From: Winogradskyella schleiferi
GTDB lineage: Bacteria > Bacteroidota > Bacteroidia > Flavobacteriales > Flavobacteriaceae
Length of the DNA: 64,000 bases
Assembly: GCF_013394655.1 (NCBI RefSeq)
Contig: NZ_CP053351.1
Coordinates: 1,573,501 to 1,637,500, forward strand
Direction of reading: 5' to 3'
The translations under genes and the position numbers were made by a program. Numbering within the stretch: position 1 is the first letter of the stretch; every line of letters begins with the position of its first letter. Below are positions 1 through 9,685 of the stretch, piece after piece. Below the pieces are notes generated by a model. It ran no database searches, was not told the origin of the DNA, and worked only from the letters and a program-made list of their open reading frames with translations.

Positions 1-811
1 GCTGCTTAACATTGTACATGTTGTATCTATCACTATGATTTTTTTCATCGAGATCTTCAGCATTAAGCAATTCTAAATCTACATTGAATGTGTAGTTATC
101 AAAATAGCTTTTAACATGGGGCTTGTTTACATTCTGTCTGCTATCTTTGTTTACAATTTCTTCGTAGTAATTCCCGTTTAATAGTTCGAGTTGAAGAATA
201 TTGGAATCAATACTACTTTTAAGTTCGCCTTCTTCTGCGACAATTACGGTGTAGTTTCCTGAACGCGTGTCATTTTTTTTATGAATAACGACACCTTTAA
301 GAAATTGACCACGATCTCCAGATTTCTCTTCTACTTTAATATTGATGTTACCGATTTCATTAAATTGACCTTCTGCAATGGCCAATGCTGGTTTGACTTT
401 GGCAATGTTTCGTCTTAAATTATAAAAATTATATTCGCCCCAAGGAATCACATTATTGGCGAAAAAGAATGTAGCAATACCTAAGGCAACGATAAATACG
501 CTTAAACTTCGCATGGCACGTTGTAACGATATTCCTGTAGATTTCATAGCTGCAAACTCGTAGTTTTCAGCAAAGTTTCCGAACACCATGATAGAGGACA
601 ATAAAACCGTGAGCGGAACCACCAAAGGAATTAACTTTGGCATGTAGTACAGAATAAATTTTGCAGTAACGGTTATGTCTAAATCTTTACCAGCAAGTTC
701 AGCAATATACAGCCAAACCCCTTGTAAAATAAAGATGAACATGAATATAATAAAGACGCTAAAAAACGTCCTTAAGAATGTGATAAGTATGTACCTATCT
801 AATATTTTCAC
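1..811 (-). CDS. LptF/LptG family lipopolysaccharide-export permease (3' end outside window)
   Basis: Inner-membrane permease subunit of the Lpt machinery, which takes LPS out of the inner membrane with the LptB ATPase. I translated the minus strand from a GTG at 811: the product begins VKILDRYILITFLRTFF, followed by hydrophobic segments and the family-typical stretch VPLTVLLSSIMVFGNFAENY, then a soluble beta-rich region that runs off the window edge. The GTG start is supported by the paralogue at 50135, which begins almost identically (MKILDWYILKRYLFTF) from a TTG. The gene lies 17 bases downstream of the lolA-like gene, so the two are probably co-transcribed. About 270 residues are visible. 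Whether it is LptF or LptG cannot be decided here. Confidence 0.9.
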   Translation of the reverse strand, partial: MKILDRYILITFLRTFFSVFIIFMFIFILQGVWLYIAELAGKDLDITVTAKFILYYMPKLIPLVVPLTVLLSSIMVFGNFAENYEFAAMKSTGISLQRAMRSLSVFIVALGIATFFFANNVIPWGEYNFYNLRRNIAKVKPALAIAEGQFNEIGNINIKVEEKSGDRGQFLKGVVIHKKNDTRSGNYTVIVAEEGELKSSIDSNILQLELLNGNYYEEIVNKDSRQNVNKPHVKSYFDNYTFNVDLELLNAEDLDEKNHSDRYNMYNVKQ

Positions 812-828
812 AAAGATTTGTTTTAGAC

Positions 829-1470
829 TTAATCTATTTTATTGATAAAATAATCGCTGTATTTACTTTTGTCAAATGTAAATAAGGTTTTTGAGATGGG
901 TTCATCGGTTTTAAAAGAATTAACAGTTAATGTTGTTTTCGTTCCATTTTTACCAACTTCAATTAAGTTATAAATGTGTTTTGTGGTGGCATCAATTCCG
1001 AGTAAAACATGTTTTATTTCAGAATTGGTATCCATAGGAAGTAGTTTTACATATTGAATTTTCCGTCCTTTTACAGTTTGTACAATATCCATTTTAAACG
1101 TATAACCATCTTCATAGAATGATAGCATTTCGCTTGGAGTGATGGTGCTTTCGTCTTCTGTATTGTTTGAAGAAATAGTGACTTCTTCATCTTCTGGACT
1201 AATGGTGTACAACGTTTTGCCATCGTAAATACGTGTAACTCCCAATATGTTGAGTTTGTATTTCTCACCTTCAATTACGACATCTCCACGTGTTTCTTGG
1301 CTAATATTTTCGCTTATATTATTTAATTCGTATTTAAAGTCTAAACTGATATTTTTATAGCTTTTAATTTTGGAACTCACTTCGTTTAATAAGTTCTCGG
1401 CTTTGGCATCGCTTTGCGCAAACGCGGTAAATCCTAGTGTGATAAATGCTAATACAATTAAATTTTTCAT
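829..1470 (-). CDS. lolA: LolA-like outer-membrane lipoprotein carrier protein
   Basis: Periplasmic chaperone that carries lipoproteins from the inner to the outer membrane. The 213-residue product has a clear signal peptide (residues 1-18, ending TAFAQ). After it comes the LolA pattern: an N-terminal helix (KAENLLNEVSSKIKSYKNIS) and then alternating beta strands with DFKYEL, GDVVIEGEKYKLNI and YDGKTLYTISPEDEEV. Length fits the family. It sits between ftsK upstream and an LptF/G permease downstream, all on the minus strand, an order familiar from flavobacterial genomes. I see no lipobox, so it is soluble and periplasmic. Function is assigned by family resemblance only. Confidence 0.88.
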   Translation of the reverse strand: MKNLIVLAFITLGFTAFAQSDAKAENLLNEVSSKIKSYKNISLDFKYELNNISENISQETRGDVVIEGEKYKLNILGVTRIYDGKTLYTISPEDEEVTISSNNTEDESTITPSEMLSFYEDGYTFKMDIVQTVKGRKIQYVKLLPMDTNSEIKHVLLGIDATTKHIYNLIEVGKNGTKTTLTVNSFKTDEPISKTLFTFDKSKYSDYFINKID

Positions 1471-1524
1471 TTCTTTATTTATTTCAAAAATTATGTAATA
1501 TACTTCTTATTTAGAGCCTAAACT

Positions 1525-3981
1525 TTACAACTGTTCATTCTCAAGCAACTGATCTAAAGCCGCTAAATCTGGTACTAAAACTTGGCGTGCCTTACTGCCT
1601 TCAAAATTACCAACAATTCCGGCCGCTTCTAATTGATCGATAATTCTACCAGCTCTGTTGTAACCTAATTTTAGTTTTCGTTGTAATAAAGATGCCGAGC
1701 CTTGTTGTGCAGTAACAATAAGTTCTGCAGCATCCCTAAAGAGTTTATCTCTGTCGGATATGTCTACATCAAGATTTGTGCCACCTTCTTCGCCAACATA
1801 TTCTGGCAATAAATGTGCATCTGGATATGCTTTTTGTGAACCAATAAATTCAGTTATTCTTTCAACTTCAGGAGTGTCCACAAAGGCACATTGTATTCTT
1901 ATAAGTTCGTTACCTTGAGTGTATAACATGTCACCACGTCCAATTAATTGATCCGCTCCGCCGCCATCTAAAATGGTACGTGAATCTATTTTGCTTGTTA
2001 CCCTAAATGCGATCCGAGCAGGGAAATTGGCTTTGATAATACCTGTGATGACGTTTACAGAAGGGCGTTGCGTCGCAATAATTAAATGAATTCCTATGGC
2101 TCGTGCTAATTGGGCTAATCTTGCAATTGGAGTTTCAACTTCTTTTCCAGCCGTCATAATTAAATCGGCAAACTCATCAACCACCAAAACTATGTAAGGT
2201 AAAAAGGCGTGACCATCATTTGGATTGAGCTTTCTGGCTTTAAATTTAGCGTTGTATTCTGCAATATTTCTACAAAATGCATTTTTAAGCATTTCGTAAC
2301 GGTTATCCATTTCAATACAAAGTGAGTTCAGCGTGTTGATAACCTTAGTGTTATCCGTTATAATCGCATCTTCACTATCAGGCAGTTTTGCTAAATAATG
2401 TCGTTCTATTTTATTGAAAAGCGTAAGTTCTACTTTTTTAGGATCGACCAATACAAATTTTACTTCAGCAGGATGCTTTTTATATAACAAGGATGTCAAT
2501 ACAGCGTTCAAACCTACAGATTTACCTTGACCTGTGGCACCTGCCATAAGCATATGCGGCATTTTGGCCAAATCGACCACAAAGGTTTCGTTGCTTATAG
2601 TCTTACCAAAAGCAATTGGTAATTGCATGTCCGATTTTTGAAATTTTTGCGAGGCAATAACGGAACGCATAGAGACAATAGTCGAATTTTTATTGGGCAC
2701 CTCAATACCAATTGTTCCTTTTCCTGGAATAGGCGCAATGATTCTAATTCCTAATGCGGCTAAGGATAAAGCAATATCATCTTCTAAATTCTTGATTTTT
2801 GAAATTCGGATTCCAGCATCCGGCACAATCTCATATAAGGTAACCGTTGGTCCAATTGTGGCTTTAATGCTGGTAATACCAATTTTATAATTACTTAAGG
2901 TTTCAACGATTCGGTTTTTATTTTCTTCAAGCTCTTCTTGGTCAATGGAAATTCCTTCATTATCATATTTTTTTAATAAATCTAAGGTCGGGAATTGATA
3001 TTTACCTAGTTCGAGTGTAGGATCAAATTGCCCAAAATCTTCAACTAATTTATCGGCTAAATTATCGGATTCAGATTTCTCTTCCTCAACTGTTTCAACC
3101 TCCATAGTTAATTCTGGTTCGTCAACCGTTTCTTCCTCAGGTTTTTCTGTAACTTCCATTTTTAGCTTTTCAGCCTTAACTTCTGTTTTTGAATTTGGTT
3201 TAGAATGATTGCTAATGGTTGGTTCGGTCTCTCCCAAAGGCATCTCAAAGGCAGATTTAATAGCTTCTGCCTCTTCTGTTAGACTGTTGTCTAAAATCGC
3301 TGTTGGCTCGGTCGAAGTGTTTTCGGATTGTAAATCTTCTTTTATAGATTTTTTTGCGCGTTTAAAACTATTGACAAACGTAGCTCCTGTAACCTTGAAT
3401 CGAATAGCCAAATAAGCAATCAGTCCAAAAATCAATAGTAGGATAGTGCCGGCTTTGCCTACATAATCTTGAAAGAACTGATTCATCTCAAAACCAATAG
3501 TGCCGCCAAGTAAATCGTATTTATGCGTGAAAAATCCAAAAAGAATGGATAACCAGATGACAATAAGTGTTCCCCAAATCCAATGTTTTCTTAGCTTTAC
3601 TTTATTTAAATTTAAAGTGACATAAACACCAGAGAGAAATAATAAACCTGCAAATATAAATGACGGTAAACCAAAGCCTTTGATGATAAAGAATTCACTT
3701 ACCCAAGCACCAAGTTGACTTGCCCAGTTTTTATATTCATCGGAACGTTCCGGGAAATTATTGAGCACACTTTGATCTTCCTTGCCTGTAAAAACAAAAG
3801 ACAGGAAAGAGATAAAAAGTAATACGCCAACCATAATAAGGAAACTTCCAAAAATGAGTTTTTGTTGGCTAGAAAGTTTAAACGAAGGCTTTTTTAATGT
3901 CGTTTTAGCTTTTGGCTTCGCCTTAGTTTTGGTTTTTCCTGCCTTGCCGGCAGGCTGGTTTTTTGTTGCTTTTTTTGCCAT
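1525..3981 (-). CDS. ftsK: DNA translocase FtsK/SpoIIIE
   Basis: Hexameric DNA pump anchored at the division septum, which clears chromosome termini and activates XerCD recombination. The 818-residue protein has a Lys/Ala-rich start, four membrane segments (about residues 40-210), an acidic linker, then the motor. Walker A GATGQGKS lies near residue 480 and Walker B VLVVDEFADL near 600. A C-terminal winged-helix gamma domain (ELIVTAQQGSASLLQRKLKL onward, about 740-818) recognises polar DNA motifs. The ATG lies just after a short palindrome-rich spacer. The first ~25 residues (NQPAGKAGKTKTKAK) are encoded partly by a CCTGCC/GGCAGG palindrome, so the N-terminus may have grown by repeat insertion. 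Confidence 0.97.
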   Translation of the reverse strand: MAKKATKNQPAGKAGKTKTKAKPKAKTTLKKPSFKLSSQQKLIFGSFLIMVGVLLFISFLSFVFTGKEDQSVLNNFPERSDEYKNWASQLGAWVSEFFIIKGFGLPSFIFAGLLFLSGVYVTLNLNKVKLRKHWIWGTLIVIWLSILFGFFTHKYDLLGGTIGFEMNQFFQDYVGKAGTILLLIFGLIAYLAIRFKVTGATFVNSFKRAKKSIKEDLQSENTSTEPTAILDNSLTEEAEAIKSAFEMPLGETEPTISNHSKPNSKTEVKAEKLKMEVTEKPEEETVDEPELTMEVETVEEEKSESDNLADKLVEDFGQFDPTLELGKYQFPTLDLLKKYDNEGISIDQEELEENKNRIVETLSNYKIGITSIKATIGPTVTLYEIVPDAGIRISKIKNLEDDIALSLAALGIRIIAPIPGKGTIGIEVPNKNSTIVSMRSVIASQKFQKSDMQLPIAFGKTISNETFVVDLAKMPHMLMAGATGQGKSVGLNAVLTSLLYKKHPAEVKFVLVDPKKVELTLFNKIERHYLAKLPDSEDAIITDNTKVINTLNSLCIEMDNRYEMLKNAFCRNIAEYNAKFKARKLNPNDGHAFLPYIVLVVDEFADLIMTAGKEVETPIARLAQLARAIGIHLIIATQRPSVNVITGIIKANFPARIAFRVTSKIDSRTILDGGGADQLIGRGDMLYTQGNELIRIQCAFVDTPEVERITEFIGSQKAYPDAHLLPEYVGEEGGTNLDVDISDRDKLFRDAAELIVTAQQGSASLLQRKLKLGYNRAGRIIDQLEAAGIVGNFEGSKARQVLVPDLAALDQLLENEQL

Positions 3982-4035
3982 ATTATGCCGAATTTAATTC
4001 GGTAACCAATCCACGCCTGCCTGTCGGCAGACAGG
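3938..4035. repeat. Two CCTGCC...GGCAGG palindromes, one inside ftsK and one upstream of it
   Basis: An inverted repeat CCTGCC-TTGCC-GGCAGG at 3938-3954 lies inside the ftsK coding region (codons 12-17). A related palindrome, CCTGCCTGTCGGCAGACAGG, occupies 4016-4035 in the spacer upstream. Both are GC-rich against a very AT-rich background, which marks them as dispersed REP-like units. There is no T-run, so neither looks like a terminator. Confidence 0.6.
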
Positions 4036-4051
4036 AAAGTGGGAATCTCTT

Positions 4052-4825
4052 TTATTTGTAATCTATCACTTTTTTAGATAAACCATTAACATAATGGGTT
4101 ATCATTTTGTTAGGTATCACTAGCGTATCGCCCGTAAAGCCATTAATATCAGTATAACTAATATTATAATTATAAAACTTTAAATATTGACTTGCTAATG
4201 GTAAATACGACCAATGCCATTTTTCTAAATCATAGCCTTTTCTACCATCTTCTTTGGTCGTATAAGCTTGATAAAAACCGAATTTATTAGCATTATTTGT
4301 TAGCCATTGATATTCTTGCTGTCCTTTTCCGCTGCTAAAATACGAATTGTTTAAACTATTTAAATCCATATCTGTTCCCCAATGATGTCTCGATGTGGAA
4401 GGCATAGAACTAAATTCCAAAATCTTTTTCGAGCGTGCAATGGGTTCTAAGTTGCTATACGCATTCCATTTACGTTCCCAAATAGCTTTTTGTTCATCAA
4501 AATTTCGAGTTCCTGAAACTATTTTAAGCGAAACATCCGCTTTATTTGCAGCTTCTAACATCGTTGTAAAAGCGTTATAAACTTCATTGTCCAAATACAA
4601 GGTTTTTGACGAATGAACTGATTTTACTTTCGTAAATCTAGTATCGTCTTTATAACTAAACTTACCCAAAACAAAAGTTTTAGCCTTATTATAATCTTCA
4701 GCATTTTTAATCTTCATTTGACCTAAACGACCATTGATTTTAAGAACGTGATTGACTGATTTTACTTGCTTTTCACAACCAAAACTTAATAATGAAAGCA
4801 TAGATAGCACGATAAGTTGCTTCAT
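4052..4825 (-). CDS. M15 family D-alanyl-D-alanine carboxypeptidase (VanY-like lipoprotein)
   Basis: Predicted zinc peptidase trimming D-Ala-D-Ala from peptidoglycan stem peptides in the periplasm. I chose the ATG at 4825 (MKQLIVLSMLSLLSFGCEKQ) because it gives a proper lipoprotein signal with cysteine at residue 17; the open frame extends 16 codons further but spoils the signal peptide. The M15B metal motif is visible as SRHHWGTDMDLN (about residue 147), and the second metal-binding stretch as EKWHWSYLP (about 202). The sequence KIVSGTRNFDEQKAIWERKW is the typical substrate-side region of VanY/DacB-like proteins. It stands alone between ftsK and dgkA on the same strand. Confidence 0.9.
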   Translation of the reverse strand: MKQLIVLSMLSLLSFGCEKQVKSVNHVLKINGRLGQMKIKNAEDYNKAKTFVLGKFSYKDDTRFTKVKSVHSSKTLYLDNEVYNAFTTMLEAANKADVSLKIVSGTRNFDEQKAIWERKWNAYSNLEPIARSKKILEFSSMPSTSRHHWGTDMDLNSLNNSYFSSGKGQQEYQWLTNNANKFGFYQAYTTKEDGRKGYDLEKWHWSYLPLASQYLKFYNYNISYTDINGFTGDTLVIPNKMITHYVNGLSKKVIDYK

Positions 4826-4958
4826 ATTATGTCTTGAAAAGGATTGTAAAATTAGAATTGAACAAAAATACAAATTAGTAACGTTTATCCTAGTGGTTTT
4901 GGTATAGAAACGAAGATTAAATCCATTTGAAAATGTTGGTTAAAAGTTCTAAAGAAAA

Positions 4959-5327
4959 CTAACTAAATTTCGGGATATAAATAATACCAGCAACAATTAC
5001 AGCAATCACTGAAGCAATAAAAACAGCACCAGCAGCAACATCCTTTATGAGTCCTATTTTTATATGGTACTCAGGATGAATAAAATTGGCTATATGTTCG
5101 ACAGCCGTATTCATAGCTTCTAAGCTCATTACCAAACCTATCATTGTAAGTTGTACAAGCCATTCGTTGGTTGAAATTTCAAAATAAAAGCCAGCAATTG
5201 TAACTGCAATCGCTATAAACAATTGTACTTGTATACTGGCTTCTGTTTTAATGAGTAGAAGCATGCCCTTATAAGCAAAGCCTACGCTTTTGAGTCTGTT
5301 AATGAGGAAGGAATCTTTTTTTTGCAT
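4959..5327 (-). CDS. dgkA: Diacylglycerol kinase / undecaprenol kinase family
   Basis: Small integral-membrane lipid kinase with three transmembrane segments (about residues 33-50, 56-72 and 96-118). The active-site motif LEAMNTAVEHI (about 68-78) carries the Glu and Asn that bind Mg-ATP. The 122-residue length and N-terminal SVGFAYKGMLLLIKTEASIQ match the DgkA family, in which Gram-positive members act on undecaprenol and proteobacterial members on diacylglycerol. The sequence does not show which lipid is used here. Its stop is followed by ~85 bases of AT-rich spacer before the M15 peptidase. Confidence 0.92.
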   Translation of the reverse strand: MQKKDSFLINRLKSVGFAYKGMLLLIKTEASIQVQLFIAIAVTIAGFYFEISTNEWLVQLTMIGLVMSLEAMNTAVEHIANFIHPEYHIKIGLIKDVAAGAVFIASVIAVIVAGIIYIPKFS

Positions 5328-5456
5328 GTATTCTGAAATTTGTTCAGAATCTGGTTTAGTTCTTTTCGAATATTATTTCAAAGCATCAATAACTATTTAT
5401 AATTAATTAAAAAGCTATTTCAAAACCTCTAAGGATGCTTTGTGATTCAATAAATA

Positions 5457-5957
5457 TCATTTCAATGCATCTAAAGCTGCCTTGTAATTCGGTTCATCCT
5501 TTATTTCTTGAACTTGTTCAGTGTGTAGAATTGTGCCATCTTTATCAATGACGACAATGCAACGCGATAATAAGGTTTCCAAAGGACCAGTTTTAAAAGT
5601 TAAACCGTAATCTTTTCCGAAGTTACCCGTTTTAAAATCTGAAAGGCTTTCTACATTGTCCAATCCTTCTGCACCACAAAAACGATTTAATGCAAAAGGT
5701 AGGTCTTTTGAGATACACAGTACTTTAGTATTATCTAATTGTGTTGCCTTTTCGTTAAAAGTCCTTACCGATGTTGCACAAGTACCAGTATCTATACTCG
5801 GAAAGATATTTAGAATCAATCGATTTCCTTCGTAATCTGATATTGATTTACTTGATAAGTCGGTTGCTGTGAGTTTAAAATCTGGAGCTTTGTTCCCAGC
5901 AGATGGTAAACTTCCTGTAGTTTCTATTGGATCTCCTCCTAATGTTATATGAGCCAT
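5457..5957 (-). CDS. tpx: Thiol peroxidase Tpx
   Basis: Thioredoxin-dependent lipid/hydrogen peroxide reductase (atypical 2-Cys peroxiredoxin). The peroxidatic cysteine is in SIDTGTCATSV (about residue 60) and the resolving cysteine in NRFCGAEG (about residue 94), the same spacing as the Escherichia coli enzyme. The 166-residue length and the N-terminal IETTGSLPSAGNKAPDFKLT are typical. The gene has ~130 bases of spacer on its 3' side and ~300 bases to the divergent gene at 6259, so it is likely its own transcription unit. Confidence 0.96.
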   Translation of the reverse strand: MAHITLGGDPIETTGSLPSAGNKAPDFKLTATDLSSKSISDYEGNRLILNIFPSIDTGTCATSVRTFNEKATQLDNTKVLCISKDLPFALNRFCGAEGLDNVESLSDFKTGNFGKDYGLTFKTGPLETLLSRCIVVIDKDGTILHTEQVQEIKDEPNYKAALDALK

Positions 5958-6258
5958 TTTTATAAGTTTTTATGTGAATGTTAAAAATAGTAACTTTCAG
6001 GCGTATTTTTACTAAAGAAAGTATAATATTTGAAATTAATAATTTTAAAGAAATAGGGTTTTAAATATTTATAATTCAGTCTTTTAGAATATATTTGTAT
6101 TAGTATTTACAACATTTAAACGAAGTTATAGGTCGTTTGAGCAATATATTGAGTACAAACGGTCAAAAAAATTACCTTCACGCGTTAAAGCTATTAATCA
6201 ACATCAAATTATTTTTTCGGCAAACTCTCAATTTGCCACTACAAAAAAACCACTTTTT

Positions 6259-6972
6259 ATGAAATTTAAAATACGAAAGTCCAAGATTCTTCGTAATCTT
6301 TTTATTGCCATTGGACTATTATCTTTAGCGAATTTATTTTCTGTTTATTTACTTTTCAATACTTCAGGAATGGAGGACAAGGTTACCAGATTGCTGGTTA
6401 AACTTTTCAATGTGAATTTAGAAGCCAATTTGCCAACTTTTTTTTCGTCTTTGGTTTTACTTGCCGATGCAATTTTATTGGCATTAATTGCTTATGGTAA
6501 TAGAGCTATTGGCGGACGGTTTTGGCATTGGATAGGCTTATCCTTAATATTTGTATTTATTTCTTTAGATGAAATGATTCAAATTCATGAACAACTTAGA
6601 GCTCCGATGGAAGCTCTTTTTAACACCTCTGGCTTACTCTATTTTGCATGGTTTATCCCGTATATGGCGATTGTCGTTATTCTAGGTGTAGCCTATTTTA
6701 AATTTATGATGAGCTTGCCAAGAAAGATATTAAAGCTTTTTATTTTGGCAGGTGTGATTTTTGTTGCAGGTGCTGTCGGTATGGAGATGCTTGGGGGAAT
6801 GCATGCGGAAGTGTATAACGAAAAAACGTTGACATATGCTTTAATGTATAGTTTTGAGGAGTTTCTTGAAATGTCTGGAGCTGCACTTTTCTTTTATGCG
6901 TTAATTTCATTCATAAAAATGAAATTCAAAACAACGATACAGTTTAGTTTCGCTACAAAGGAACCTATATAA
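6259..6972 (+). CDS. Six-helix membrane protein of unknown function
   Basis: I do not recognise this 237-residue protein. It has about six hydrophobic segments (residues 11-33, 57-79, 88-104, 124-148, 157-177 and 195-217). Charged and potentially metal- or proton-binding residues lie inside or next to the membrane: SLDEMIQIHEQL (102-113) after helix 3, GMEMLGGMHAEVYNEK (174-189) after helix 5 and SFEEFLEMSG (198-207) in helix 6. Concentration of Asp, Glu and His at membrane boundaries suggests an enzyme or ion-handling protein rather than a scaffold. It is divergent from tpx and ends at a strong bidirectional terminator shared with pheT. Confidence 0.75.
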   Translation: MKFKIRKSKILRNLFIAIGLLSLANLFSVYLLFNTSGMEDKVTRLLVKLFNVNLEANLPTFFSSLVLLADAILLALIAYGNRAIGGRFWHWIGLSLIFVFISLDEMIQIHEQLRAPMEALFNTSGLLYFAWFIPYMAIVVILGVAYFKFMMSLPRKILKLFILAGVIFVAGAVGMEMLGGMHAEVYNEKTLTYALMYSFEEFLEMSGAALFFYALISFIKMKFKTTIQFSFATKEPI

Positions 6973-7002
6973 GGTTGGATTATTAATCTCATATTAAAAA
7001 TA

Positions 7003-7036
7003 AAAAAGCCCTGAATTATTAACTTCAGGGCTTTTT
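7003..7036. terminator. Bidirectional intrinsic terminator between 6259 gene and pheT
   Basis: Perfect 13-bp stem AAAAAGCCCTGAA (7003-7015) and TTCAGGGCTTTTT (7024-7036) with an 8-base loop. The A-run and T-run give a U-tract on either strand, serving both convergent genes. Confidence 0.9.
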
Positions 7037-7055
7037 CTATATTCGAAAGAATTTA

Positions 7056-9482
7056 TTAACGTAATTCAGCTCCAAGTTTAGTCTCAAAATTAGATTGAAG
7101 TTTAGACATTATTTTGTCTATCTGTTTATCGTTTAAGGTTTTGTGTTCATCTTGAAGAATAAAGCTTACAGCATAACTCTTTTTGCCAACAGGTAAATTT
7201 TTGCCTTCGTAAACATCAAATAGATTGACGCTTTTCAGCAATTGCTTTTCGGTTTGTTTGGCTATGGTATTGATATCTTCAAACGTAACTTGGTCATCTA
7301 AAAGCAAAGCGAAATCGCGTCTCACTTCTGGATATTTAGAAATGGCACTAAACTTAATTTTGTTATGTTTCGCCATGTCCAGTACGTTGTCCCAATTGAA
7401 ATCAGCAAATAATACATTTTGGGAAATTCCAAAATGCTTTAATACTGATTTTTTAACCAAACCAAAATCAACTATTTTTTTCTTTCCTATGGATAGACTC
7501 ATCCCTTCGCTAAACACGTCAGATTTAATGGGTGCAGATTTTAACTTTGTTAAGCCTAATCGTTCTAAAACGGCTTCCACAGTACCTTTCAAATAAAAGA
7601 AATCACTTGGACTGGAAGCAGTATTCCAGCGGTCTTCAGATTTATTCCCTGTTACAAAAAGCGACAAATGCTTAAGTTCTTCTCGTACTTCTGAATATTG
7701 GTGGTACGTTTTTCCGAATTCGAACAATTTTAAATCATCTCGTTTTCGATTGATATTATGTGCAACAGCCTCTAATCCTGAGAATAACAATGATTGGCGC
7801 ATTACTTCCAAATCGTTGCTCAACGGATTCAGCATTTTTACATTATGGTCTTCATTTAAGTCTTCACTTAACTCCACGTATTTAGGTGTGGTTAAGGAAT
7901 TTGCCATAATTTCAAAGAACCCTTGAGATACCAATTGATTTCCGATAATGTTCTGAAGCTTATAATCTTCAAATCGTGATGAATTGGAAATAGAGGCATT
8001 CAACTTAGTCGTTGTGGCTATATTATTGTATCCGTAAACTCTCAAGATTTCTTCAATAATATCTGCTTCACGTTGGACATCATTTCTGTATGCAGGTACA
8101 GTTAAACCTAATCCTGCTTCAGTAACATTATTTACTTTGATTTCTAAAGACGTTAAGATACTTTTTATAGTTTCCTTCGGGATTTCCTCACCAATTAATT
8201 TTTTAGCATTGTCGAAACTTAACCGAACTTCAAAGTCCTTTATCTTTTTTGGGTAAGCATCAACGATATCACTTGTGATTTCACCTCCAGCGATGTCAAG
8301 AATCAATAGCGCAGCGCGCTTTAAAGCATACTCAGTGAGATTAGGGTCAATGCCTCTTTCAAATCTAAAAGATGAATCGGTATTTAACCCATGACGTTTT
8401 GCAGTTTTTCTTACACTCACAGGATTAAAATAGGCACTTTCCAAGAAAATGCGAGTCGTGTTTTCCGTAACGCCAGAATCAATGCCGCCAAAAACACCCG
8501 CAATACACATTGGTTTTTTAGAATCGCAAATCATTAAATCATCTTCATGCAATTCACGTTCAATACCATCTAAGGTTGTAAATTTTGTACCAGCTTTGCA
8601 GGTTTTAACAACAATTTTTCGGTCTGTAATTTTATCTGCATCAAATGCATGTAAAGGTTGTCCTAACTCATGTAGTACGTAATTTGTGATATCAACTAGG
8701 TTGTTAATAGGAGATAAGCCAATGGATTTTAGGCGATGTTGTAACCAAGCCGGAGATGTTTCTACCTTTACGCCAGAAATGGTAACACCACAATAGCGAG
8801 GTGCTTTCTCATAATCCTTGACATCAACATCAACTTTAAGTGCTCTGGCATCCACATGGTAAGAACTAACTGAAGGCGTAATAAGCTCCAAAGAAATTTC
8901 CTTCTGCAACAAGCCGGCTTTAAGATCTCGGGCTACACCATAATGACTCATAGCATCTGCTCGGTTAGGCGTTAAGCCGATTTCAAAAACTTGATCGGTT
9001 TCAACTTTAAAAAGATCGGCTGCAAGTGTACCTACTTTTATTTCAGAATCTAAAACCATAATACCATCGTGCGATTCGCCAAGACCTAATTCGTCTTCAG
9101 CGCAAATCATACCGTGACTTTCTTCGCCTCGAATTTTACCTTTTTTAATTGTCCAAGTTTCACCTTCTAGTGTGTAAAGTGTAGTTCCAATGGTTGCTAC
9201 AGGTACTTTTTGTCCAGAAGCCACATTGGGTGCACCACAAACAATTTGTAACGGCACTTCTTCACCAATATCAACAGTGGTTACTTTAAGTCGGTCTGCA
9301 TTTTGGTGTTGCTCACAGGTTAAAACTTCGCCAACAACAATACCGTTTAATCCGCCTTTTACAGATTCGTAAGTCTCAATGCCTTCTATTTCCAAACCAA
9401 GATCAGTAAGTAATTCGCCAGTTTTTTCAGCGTCCCAATCGGTTTTTATAAACTGTTTTAGCCAGTTGTATGATATTTTCAT
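7056..9482 (-). CDS. pheT: Phenylalanyl-tRNA synthetase beta subunit
   Basis: Large subunit of the alpha2-beta2 enzyme charging tRNA-Phe. The 808-residue length and domain order are standard. The N-terminal region MKISYNWLKQFIKTDWDAEK is followed by the OB-fold tRNA-binding domain (about 40-150, with VGEVLTCEQHQNADRLKV). The B3/B4 editing domain follows (VDITNYVLHELGQPLHAFDA), then the B5 domain (about 400-475), a catalytic-like core and a C-terminal anticodon-binding FDX-ACB domain (KYPEVRRDFALLLDDQVTFE onward). The alpha subunit gene is not in this window. The stop codon is 20 bases from the shared terminator. Confidence 0.98.
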   Translation of the reverse strand: MKISYNWLKQFIKTDWDAEKTGELLTDLGLEIEGIETYESVKGGLNGIVVGEVLTCEQHQNADRLKVTTVDIGEEVPLQIVCGAPNVASGQKVPVATIGTTLYTLEGETWTIKKGKIRGEESHGMICAEDELGLGESHDGIMVLDSEIKVGTLAADLFKVETDQVFEIGLTPNRADAMSHYGVARDLKAGLLQKEISLELITPSVSSYHVDARALKVDVDVKDYEKAPRYCGVTISGVKVETSPAWLQHRLKSIGLSPINNLVDITNYVLHELGQPLHAFDADKITDRKIVVKTCKAGTKFTTLDGIERELHEDDLMICDSKKPMCIAGVFGGIDSGVTENTTRIFLESAYFNPVSVRKTAKRHGLNTDSSFRFERGIDPNLTEYALKRAALLILDIAGGEITSDIVDAYPKKIKDFEVRLSFDNAKKLIGEEIPKETIKSILTSLEIKVNNVTEAGLGLTVPAYRNDVQREADIIEEILRVYGYNNIATTTKLNASISNSSRFEDYKLQNIIGNQLVSQGFFEIMANSLTTPKYVELSEDLNEDHNVKMLNPLSNDLEVMRQSLLFSGLEAVAHNINRKRDDLKLFEFGKTYHQYSEVREELKHLSLFVTGNKSEDRWNTASSPSDFFYLKGTVEAVLERLGLTKLKSAPIKSDVFSEGMSLSIGKKKIVDFGLVKKSVLKHFGISQNVLFADFNWDNVLDMAKHNKIKFSAISKYPEVRRDFALLLDDQVTFEDINTIAKQTEKQLLKSVNLFDVYEGKNLPVGKKSYAVSFILQDEHKTLNDKQIDKIMSKLQSNFETKLGAELR

Positions 9483-9685
9483 TTGTCAATTTAATCAAGG
9501 TGCAAAGATAGTAATAGTTGATTCGTAATGAAACGTGAAGGAATAAAATTTAGAATAGATTTTTAGTCTGTAATTTTCGGAACTTTAAGCGACCAAAACA
9601 ATGAATTTGGGTGTTTTTAGGTTTTTATGGCTTAAAATCATTCGAATTAACGAATTTTGATGAAAACTAAAAGTCTATTCCAATT

